Source: Arthrobacter sp. 131MFCol6.1 (GTDB lineage: Bacteria > Actinomycetota > Actinomycetes > Actinomycetales > Micrococcaceae). From it: a DNA stretch of 64,000 bases. The notes below the pieces were generated by a model. The model saw only the letters and a list, made by a program, of their open reading frames with translations, ran no database searches and had not been told where the DNA came from. Shown here one piece after another: positions 58,180 to 64,000 of the stretch. The DNA lies in NCBI RefSeq assembly GCF_000374925.1, contig NZ_KB895544.1:176574-240573 (forward strand). Direction: 5' to 3'. Position 1 is the first letter of the stretch. Every line of letters begins with the position of its first letter. Both the position numbers and the translations under genes were made by a program.

Positions 58180-58193
58180 ATTAGTGCACTAAT
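58180..58193. promoter_or_regulatory. Candidate MarR/OhrR operator
   Basis: ATTAGTGCACTAAT is a perfect 14-base palindrome in the 79-base gap between the OhrR-like gene and small protein B. It is embedded in a 9-base direct repeat, CTAATCATT, spaced 6 bases. Confidence 0.6.
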
Positions 58194-58210
58194 CATTCGA
58201 AGGAGTCGGT

Positions 58211-58756
58211 GTGACCGAAGGAACCCCAGCAATCAAGGACAGGCGAGTGACGTCGGGAGCACCGGACTCCCCGGCCGCACAGGAAGCACAGGAAGCACAG
58301 GCTGCACTGGACGACCTCCTGCTGGAACAACAGCTTTGCTTCGCCCTGACGGTTGCCTCCCGAAGCGTCGTGGGCGCTTACAAACCCGTCCTGGACAGGC
58401 TCGGCCTGACCCACCCGCAGTACCTCGTCATGTTGTGCCTGTGGGAAGCGAGCCCGCGGTCGGTCCGGGACATCAGCGAGGCCCTGGCCCAGGAGCCAGC
58501 AACCATCTCGCCCCTGCTGCGCCGGCTCGAGGCTGCCGGTTTCATCACCCGCCAGCGGATGAAAGGCAACGAGCGCACCCTGGACGTCCGGCTGACGCCG
58601 CGCGGAGCCGCCCTTCGGGAGCAGGCCACCGAAGTCCCTGGCATCATGATGGCCCGGCTCGGCCTGACACGCGAACAGGTCGGGCAGCTGCATGCGTCCA
58701 TGATGGACCTCATCGCTGCCACGCGGCCAGGCCCGGACGACGCGCCCCGGCGGTAG
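58211..58756 (+). CDS. MarR/OhrR-type redox-sensing regulator
   Basis: The 181-residue protein has the OhrR-type sensor segment LLEQQLCFALTVASR (Cys about 43), then LTHPQYLVMLCLWEASP and the winged helix EPATISPLLRRLEAAGFITR. In OhrR, that Cys is oxidised by organic peroxides. A 30-residue Ala/Gln-rich N-terminal extension is unusual. No ohr gene is adjacent; the divergent gene is small protein B. The start is a GTG with AAGGAG 6 bases upstream. Confidence 0.88.
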   Translation: MTEGTPAIKDRRVTSGAPDSPAAQEAQEAQAALDDLLLEQQLCFALTVASRSVVGAYKPVLDRLGLTHPQYLVMLCLWEASPRSVRDISEALAQEPATISPLLRRLEAAGFITRQRMKGNERTLDVRLTPRGAALREQATEVPGIMMARLGLTREQVGQLHASMMDLIAATRPGPDDAPRR

Positions 58757-58783
58757 ACTGGGCAAAACAGAGGAGGACTGCTG

Positions 58784-59365
58784 ATGCGCACGCAATCGGG
58801 CCGCCCGGCACTTGTTCTGGCGACCGTCCTGATGGCCGTGGCCGGATTGACCGCCTGCACGCCGAACGGCGGACCCACCCCTTCTCCCTCCTCCGGCACC
58901 ACGACGGGCACCCCCTCCAGCCCGTCACCCACAGCACCGTCCGGTTCCCCGTCCCCGGAGACGGAGACGACCTCGCCGGCCCCGTCCCCCTCCGCGGTCC
59001 CGCTGCCGTCCGGCCCGGGCCAGGGCAACGCCGAGCTCGCCATCATGGTCAAGCCGTCCGAAACCGGCACCGCGGCCAACCTCACGCTGGTCTGCCAGAA
59101 CGGGGTTCCGGCGGCCGAAAGCCAGCACCCCAACGCCGCCGCCGCGTGCATCGCCATCAAGAACAACCCGGCCATCCTCAGCCCCGCCCCGCCCGCCAAG
59201 AACCAGACCTGCACCCAGCAGTACGGTGGCCCGCAGGTGGCCACCGTCACCGGCGTCGTTGATGGCAGGGCGGTTCAGGCGAGCTTCAGCCTGACAAACG
59301 GCTGTGAAATCGCCGCCTGGAACGCCGCGAAAGATGTTCTGGGCTCATCCGGCGGGGCGAGCTAA
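58784..59365 (+). CDS. SSI-like protease inhibitor, secreted lipoprotein
   Basis: The 193-residue protein has a lipoprotein signal (LMAVAGLTAC, Cys about 25), a Ser/Pro/Thr-rich linker of about 55 residues, and a C-terminal domain resembling Streptomyces subtilisin inhibitor: NLTLVCQNG, AAAACIAIKN, TCTQQYGGPQVATVTGVVDG and NGCEIAAWNA, with the four cysteines of two disulfides. By alignment with SSI, the reactive-site P1 residue would be Gln in CTQ-QY. It would sit on the cell surface near the secreted subtilase encoded at 60.8-63.9 kb. Confidence 0.85.
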   Translation: MRTQSGRPALVLATVLMAVAGLTACTPNGGPTPSPSSGTTTGTPSSPSPTAPSGSPSPETETTSPAPSPSAVPLPSGPGQGNAELAIMVKPSETGTAANLTLVCQNGVPAAESQHPNAAAACIAIKNNPAILSPAPPAKNQTCTQQYGGPQVATVTGVVDGRAVQASFSLTNGCEIAAWNAAKDVLGSSGGAS

Positions 59366-59369
59366 GCCC

Positions 59370-60314
59370 TTGCACCTCCAGCAGGAAGAGTGGCTGCCGC
59401 GCCAGGCCGCCCACGTCCAACGTGTCCGCCGCTACGCGGACCCCTACCTCGAGCGGCGCTCCGCCGGCCGGAAGCACCCGGTGGAGGATTTCCTCTTCAC
59501 CTACTACACCCAGAAGCCCGGACAGCTGCTGCGCTGGCACCCGGGCGCCGGCGTCGTGCTCTCCGGCCCCGAGGCTGTGGCGCGGACCGGGTGGAAGTAT
59601 TACCGCGCGGCCGACGCCGCGGAACTCGCAGCCGCCGGGCTGCCGGCGGAGTCGCCGGCCGTGACGGTCGACGTCGACGCCTTCCTGAGGGAGCGCCGGG
59701 AGGCACTGCAGTTCGCAGGGATCATCCTGGCCGGGACCGCCGCGCGGCCGGCCCAGTTCGGCTGCTTCGGGCTGCACGAGTGGGCCATGGTCTACCGGCA
59801 GGACAAGTTCGATCTCCGGCACGAGTACCTGCAGCTGCGGCTGGGGTCCGGGCGCACCGACGAGGTGGTGGAGGAGAACCGGATCCGGTGCTCGCACTTC
59901 GACGCCTTCCGCTTCTACACCCCGGAAGCCGTTCCGCTGAACAGCATGGTTCCCAGCCGGGAGAACCAGCGCGCCATGGAGCAACCGGGCTGCCTGCACG
60001 CCAACATGGACCTTTACAAGTGGGCCTACAAGCTGTCCCCGCTGCTGCCCAGCGAGCTCGTCATGGCCTGTTTCGAACTGTCGTGGCGGATCCGCGCCAT
60101 GGACATGCAGGCCTCGCCCTATGACTTGCAAGAGTGGGGGTATCCGGCGATCCGGATCGAGACACCGGAGGGCAAGGCCGAGTACGTTGAGCACCAGCGG
60201 GGGTTTTCCGCCGAATCACAAGAACTGCGGCAGCGGCTGTTACAGGAGCTTTCTCCCCTGCTCCAGTCGATGGGTTCCGGCCCTGCCCCCGAACGCACGG
60301 AAGGACAGCAATGA
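59370..60314 (+). CDS. Conserved actinobacterial protein annotated as 3-methyladenine DNA glycosylase
   Basis: The protein of about 314 residues (KHPVEDFLFTYYTQKPGQLL, FGLHEWAMVYRQ, DAFRFYTPEAVPLN, MDLYKWAYKLSPLLPSEL) belongs to a family common in Actinobacteria that databases often call a 3-methyladenine DNA glycosylase. I see no helix-hairpin-helix or AAG-type active site that would confirm that role. TTG at 59370 is used as the start; ATG at 59334 would overlap the preceding gene. The SSI-like gene that follows overlaps it by 4 bases. Confidence 0.75.
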   Translation: MHLQQEEWLPRQAAHVQRVRRYADPYLERRSAGRKHPVEDFLFTYYTQKPGQLLRWHPGAGVVLSGPEAVARTGWKYYRAADAAELAAAGLPAESPAVTVDVDAFLRERREALQFAGIILAGTAARPAQFGCFGLHEWAMVYRQDKFDLRHEYLQLRLGSGRTDEVVEENRIRCSHFDAFRFYTPEAVPLNSMVPSRENQRAMEQPGCLHANMDLYKWAYKLSPLLPSELVMACFELSWRIRAMDMQASPYDLQEWGYPAIRIETPEGKAEYVEHQRGFSAESQELRQRLLQELSPLLQSMGSGPAPERTEGQQ

Positions 60315-60691
60315 ACGCTACGCACGAGCGTCACAGCCGCCACGACATCGATCTCACCGTCCTGCTGAGGGAGGCCCCGGAAGCGCCGGAGTACACCTTC
60401 CGCCTGGCGGCCGACGGCGGCAGCGTCGCCCCGGCGTCCACGCTGCCGGATTCGGCGGCCGCCCTCGCGGCGGTCACGCAGCACGGCGAGGCCATCTTCT
60501 TTCCCAAGCCGGGACCGCCGAAGATGTGCACGCAGCAGTACGGCGGTCCGCAGGTCGCCGTGGTGACCGGCTGGTTCCTGGGCCGGGAAGTCCACAGCAC
60601 GTTTAGCCGCACCGATGGCTGCGAGATCGCCCGCTGGCGGGCGATGGCGCCGCTGCTGGGCGGGGTTGCAGGTTCCACCGGGGCAATCTGA
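60311..60691 (+). CDS. SSI-like protein, cytoplasmic
   Basis: The 126-residue protein repeats the SSI-like core of the upstream lipoprotein (MCTQQYGGPQVAVVTGWFLG, then TDGCEIARW) but has no signal peptide and only one of the two disulfide cysteine pairs. The position equal to SSI P1 is again Gln. It is coupled by ATGA to the glycosylase-like gene. It may not be an inhibitor; a cytoplasmic role is possible. Confidence 0.75.
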   Translation: MNATHERHSRHDIDLTVLLREAPEAPEYTFRLAADGGSVAPASTLPDSAAALAAVTQHGEAIFFPKPGPPKMCTQQYGGPQVAVVTGWFLGREVHSTFSRTDGCEIARWRAMAPLLGGVAGSTGAI

Positions 60692-60723
60692 ACCACACGT
60701 AACCTCACAGGCGTCACGAAACA

Positions 60724-60757
60724 GCAATGGCCGGCGGTGCGAACCGCCGGCCATTGC
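60724..60757. terminator. Bidirectional terminator between SSI-like and subtilase genes
   Basis: GCAATGGCCGGCGGT (60724-60738) pairs perfectly with ACCGCCGGCCATTGC (60743-60757) with a 4-base loop. CTTTGTT follows on the plus strand and TGTTTCG on the minus strand. It stands between convergent genes. Confidence 0.8.
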
Positions 60758-60781
60758 CTTTGTTGTCAGGTTGAGCTGCGC

Positions 60782-63700
60782 CTAGATGGCGTTGTTGGGA
60801 CGCTCAAGCTCCTGGTTCTGGAACTTGGACTGCGGGGCCGCGCCTTCCGAGGTCGGCGCCACCGAGGCAACCCCTGCAGCGTTCACGACGACGCTGACGA
60901 ACGTCGGCTCGCTCGCACCGGCAAAGGTGATCCGGCCAATGTAGGAGCCAGGCTTAAGGCCGGTCCAGTTCAGCGTGATCTTGCCCGTTGCACCGTTCGG
61001 CAGCACCAGGGGGTTCGGCGAGACGGTCGCATTGTTCTCGTTGGCACCGAGAATCGCGGCATCAACGCTTGCCTTCGTGGCCTTGCCGCCCGGGCTGGAG
61101 TACAGGTTCGCGTAGATCGTGTACGTGCCGGCAGCGGGATCCGCAATCGAGAGCGTCTCGCTGGACGACGACGTCGCCACCTGCTCGACGCCCTGTGGCG
61201 TGACAACCCACATGTCGAAGTCCGAGTTCGGGTCAGAGGAGATGACCGAGAACTTGGCCAGCGGAGCACCCGCCGGGACCTTCACGGTCTTGACGAACGT
61301 CGAGGCATCGGCGCGGCCCGCGAAGGCTCCGGGAACCAGCTCCACGGCAGAAGAATCCGCCTTGGACAGGCCGTCCAGCGTCATGTTTACGGGCAAGTTG
61401 GTGCCGGACACAACGCTGATGTCGCCCGAACCGGTGCCGGACTCGGTGCTCAGGAAGACATCCTTCGCGGCGACGACAGACTGAGGCCGGACTGCGATCG
61501 GCGAGGTGACGGTCTTGCCTGCACCCTCCCAGCTCAGTGAACCCATGGCGAACTTGCCCAGGGCAGCGCTCTTGTTCTCAAAGCTGACCTTGAAGGTCTT
61601 CTTCTCGCCAGCGGCCTTGAAGTTCAGGGCCGCCGGAGCCACGTTGACCTGAATTCCGGGTACATCGGCTTTGACCTTGTAGACGCCCGGAGTCAGGGCG
61701 GTCAGCGTCCGGGTCACGGTGATCTTGCCGGTGAGGTTGCCCAGCGAGAAGGACGGGACGTTCATGTCCCGCGGAAGTGTGCTGGACGCCAGGCCGAGGT
61801 TGATCCCCGTGCCCTGAATGAACTTCCAGTAGTCCTCTTCGTTAGCGTCGTAGACAAGACCCGGGTCGACCATGCGTGCCGGATCCACCTGGCCGGCGCC
61901 TGTGGCGTGGACGTCGGTGTTCTTGGAGCCGTCGGCGTTCATCACTTTGCCTGCCGTGGTCATCATGGCGGACTTGACCGCAGCCGGGGACCAGTTCGGG
62001 TTCTTGCCCAGGAGCAACGCGCCGAAACCGGCAACGTGCGGTGCCGCCATGGAGGTGCCCGACAAGAATCCGAACTTTGCACCATTTGCGCCAATCGGCG
62101 ACACACCGGCCAGGACTGCAACGCCCGGCGCGGTAACGTCCGGCTTCAGCAGGTCCGAATCGGTGGCCAGCAGCGGGCCCCGGGAGGAGAACCCGGCAAT
62201 CTGCGGCTGCGCCTCCAGCGGCAGTCCGGTCGTGTCCTTGTTGACAAGGGACACCTTGATATCCGGGGTGGCGGTTACCTTGGCCTTGATGGCCTCGGTG
62301 GCCGGCGGGTTCACGTGCACGGTCGGGACTGCGTGCTGATCGGTGTCCAGCGAGGAATTGCTCAGGTTCACCAGGATCATGCCGACGCCGCCGCCACGGG
62401 CAACCTCGGCGCTCTTGGCGACGCGGTCGACAACGCCGCGGTCGCAGACGACGACCTTGCCGGCGACCTTCGCCGGGTCCAGGGTGCCGGGCCCGCACAG
62501 TGCGGGGCTCGACGGCGGGGTCGCCACGGCAGCGTTGGCAGCAAGCACCACGCCGGCGTCCTTGACTTCCTTATTCATGATGCTGGCGCCGCGGAACTTG
62601 GTGCCGTCTGCGAATTCAACAGTGCCCTGAAGCTCCTGGGAGAAGCTGCTGGCCGCAACCGTGGTGACCCAGGGGCCCCCGTGGTTGACAGTGCTCGCCG
62701 TCGGACCGGAGTTTCCGGCCGATGCTGCGACGAAGATGCCTGCGGAGGCAGCGTTCAGGAAGGCAATCGAGACCGGGTCGATAACTGACGTCGCAGAACC
62801 GGAGATCGAGTAGTTCAGCACGTCGACGCCGTCCTTGACGGCCTGGTCGACGGCGGCAACGGACGAGGAGCTATAGCAGCCGCCCGTGTCGGGGTCGGTG
62901 TCTTCCCAGCAGACCTTGTACACGGAGAGCTTGGCGGCCGGCGCGATGCCGCTGGTCAGGCCGAAGCTGCGCCCGTCGACGAAGGTCTCGACGTTGGCGT
63001 TGCCCGCCGAGGTGCTGGCCGTGTGGGTGCCGTGGCTGGCAACATCGACCGGGGACAGCAGTTCTTCCGGAGCACGGTCGCCCGGGGGTACGTACTTCAG
63101 GAAGTCCTCGGCGAAGTAGTGCGCGCTCAGGACCTTGGAGTTGCAGGCAGAACCGTCGAAGTCCTGGCCCTTCTGGCACTCACCGATAAAAGTGTCGCCG
63201 TCGGACTTGAGCATTGCGATTTTGCCGTCCGCCGTCCTGTACGGCACACCGACGACGGGCTTCCCGACGAGGGGCTTGACCTCTTCCCCGGCGAAAAACG
63301 CACTGGACGGGGTGTAGCCGGTGTCGATGACGCCGACGACGACGCCCTTGCCGGCGCCGTCCTGGCCGCCGAACTTCGTGTTCCAGGTTCCGTTGGGCCC
63401 GCTGAGCTTCAGGAAATCGGTGCTGGAGTAGTCCGGAGCGTTTTCCGTGTCAGGGGCAACCGTCAGCACGCTGGGGTCCTTGGCCAGTTTGATGGCCTGA
63501 TCCGCAGTGAGGTTTGCGCTGAAGCCGTTGAGGGCAGCGGTGAACTGCCGATTGATCTTGACGTTCTGCTTGCCTGCTACGTCGGCCTGCTTCTTTTCGA
63601 GGTGCGCCTCGTACTTCTTCACCTCAGCCCTGTTGGCATCCAGCTTCTTGCCGGGCGCGGGCTTGGTGGCCGGCATGCCGGCCGTCCCGCCGGCATACGT

Positions 63701-63922
63701 CGCAGCCGGTTTTTCGGTCAGGACAACGATGTAGCGGCCGTCCTTGTAGTTGTTGGGATCAACATTCTTCTGTGCGACGCCGGCCACGGTCTGGCCTTGC
63801 GCCGGGGCCGCGTTGGCCGGGGCGATCGCGATGCTGGACAGAAGAACCGGCAAGCCCAGGGTCAGTGCCGCGGCCCTCCGGAGTCCCCCGCTTCGAAGGA
63901 AGCTCTTTCCTGGTGATGTCAC
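60782..63922 (-). CDS. Secreted subtilisin-like serine protease (S8)
   Basis: The 1046-residue protein has a Sec signal (AAALTLGLPVLLSS, ending ANAAP near residue 40), an inhibitor-I9 propeptide (RYIVVLTEKP to about residue 157), a catalytic domain with Asp200 (GVIDTGY), His297 (SHGTH), oxyanion Asn404 (AGNSG) and Ser624 (SGTSMAAPH), and a PA domain insert at about 440-560. A Fn3-like region and a PPC-type beta domain follow. It would be exported and process extracellular protein. GTG at 63922 is the start. It converges on the two SSI-like genes. Confidence 0.95.
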   Translation of the reverse strand: MTSPGKSFLRSGGLRRAAALTLGLPVLLSSIAIAPANAAPAQGQTVAGVAQKNVDPNNYKDGRYIVVLTEKPAATYAGGTAGMPATKPAPGKKLDANRAEVKKYEAHLEKKQADVAGKQNVKINRQFTAALNGFSANLTADQAIKLAKDPSVLTVAPDTENAPDYSSTDFLKLSGPNGTWNTKFGGQDGAGKGVVVGVIDTGYTPSSAFFAGEEVKPLVGKPVVGVPYRTADGKIAMLKSDGDTFIGECQKGQDFDGSACNSKVLSAHYFAEDFLKYVPPGDRAPEELLSPVDVASHGTHTASTSAGNANVETFVDGRSFGLTSGIAPAAKLSVYKVCWEDTDPDTGGCYSSSSVAAVDQAVKDGVDVLNYSISGSATSVIDPVSIAFLNAASAGIFVAASAGNSGPTASTVNHGGPWVTTVAASSFSQELQGTVEFADGTKFRGASIMNKEVKDAGVVLAANAAVATPPSSPALCGPGTLDPAKVAGKVVVCDRGVVDRVAKSAEVARGGGVGMILVNLSNSSLDTDQHAVPTVHVNPPATEAIKAKVTATPDIKVSLVNKDTTGLPLEAQPQIAGFSSRGPLLATDSDLLKPDVTAPGVAVLAGVSPIGANGAKFGFLSGTSMAAPHVAGFGALLLGKNPNWSPAAVKSAMMTTAGKVMNADGSKNTDVHATGAGQVDPARMVDPGLVYDANEEDYWKFIQGTGINLGLASSTLPRDMNVPSFSLGNLTGKITVTRTLTALTPGVYKVKADVPGIQVNVAPAALNFKAAGEKKTFKVSFENKSAALGKFAMGSLSWEGAGKTVTSPIAVRPQSVVAAKDVFLSTESGTGSGDISVVSGTNLPVNMTLDGLSKADSSAVELVPGAFAGRADASTFVKTVKVPAGAPLAKFSVISSDPNSDFDMWVVTPQGVEQVATSSSSETLSIADPAAGTYTIYANLYSSPGGKATKASVDAAILGANENNATVSPNPLVLPNGATGKITLNWTGLKPGSYIGRITFAGASEPTFVSVVVNAAGVASVAPTSEGAAPQSKFQNQELERPNNAI

Positions 63923-64000
63923 GAGTGTTTGAACCTTTCGTAAAGGAACGGCCCGGTTGCAACACCGGGCCCAACGGACTGGCGGGAACTCACCGGGCGG

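Overview
The window is high-GC actinobacterial DNA. Gene content points to a Micrococcaceae organism close to Arthrobacter or Pseudarthrobacter: an ffs-dnaX-recR-lysC block, a RamB-like regulator divergent from aceA and followed by aceB, a Tat-type ABC sugar-binding lipoprotein with permeases but no ATPase, a stealth phosphotransferase, and many GTG/TTG starts. This is inferred from family resemblance and gene order; no database search was run. Genes are densely packed, and no phage, plasmid, insertion sequence or CRISPR array is visible.

Layout. 0-12 kb: an SRPBCC protein, tRNA-guanine transglycosylase, a LacI-controlled sugar isomerase/oxidoreductase pair, a solitary AbiEi-like protein with a nuclease-like C-terminus, a queuosine-precursor transporter, a proton symporter, pyridoxine kinase and a DUF1801 protein. 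11-19 kb: a serpin lipoprotein, pyruvate oxidase, then the glyoxylate bypass (regulator, isocitrate lyase, malate synthase). 19-31.5 kb: an MFS exporter, then a catabolic island made of a ROK repressor, three Gfo/Idh/MocA oxidoreductases, an unknown protein, an ABC importer and two TIM-barrel isomerases. 31.6-35.4 kb: beta-propeller protein, acetyltransferase, DsbA-like oxidoreductase, nicotinate phosphoribosyltransferase and an MFS remnant. 35.5-40.8 kb: an XRE-regulated SDR/aldo-keto reductase/MFS cassette and a TetR gene. 40.8-50.5 kb: a LytR_C protein, HAD hydrolase, stealth protein, phosphodiesterase, formaldehyde dehydrogenase, glutathione peroxidase, M23 peptidase and MpaB-like oxygenase. 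50.8-57.3 kb: tRNA-Ser, SRP RNA, dnaX, recR, lysC. 57.5-64 kb: two small paralogous proteins, an OhrR-like regulator, two SSI-like protease inhibitor genes flanking a glycosylase-like gene, and a large secreted subtilase.

The least explained material is non-coding. First, a tandem array between tRNA-Ser and the SRP RNA gene carries 15 regularly spaced decamers of the form GRRCATGYCC or near variants, in a repeating three-site order; a diverged array with 9 sites lies between recR and lysC. Second, seven nested hairpins built from TCGCCGGAA and its complement lie just after stop codons in the first 34 kb. Their middle arms differ in sequence between copies but still pair, which suggests selection on structure. 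Both families look like uncharacterised repeats.

Regulatory sites readable from sequence include a LacI-type operator just downstream of a good promoter (4.6 kb), an inverted repeat overlapping the promoter of the ROK-controlled island (21.9 kb), a perfect palindrome upstream of the XRE gene (40.0 kb), and a palindrome between the OhrR-like gene and a small protein gene (58.2 kb).
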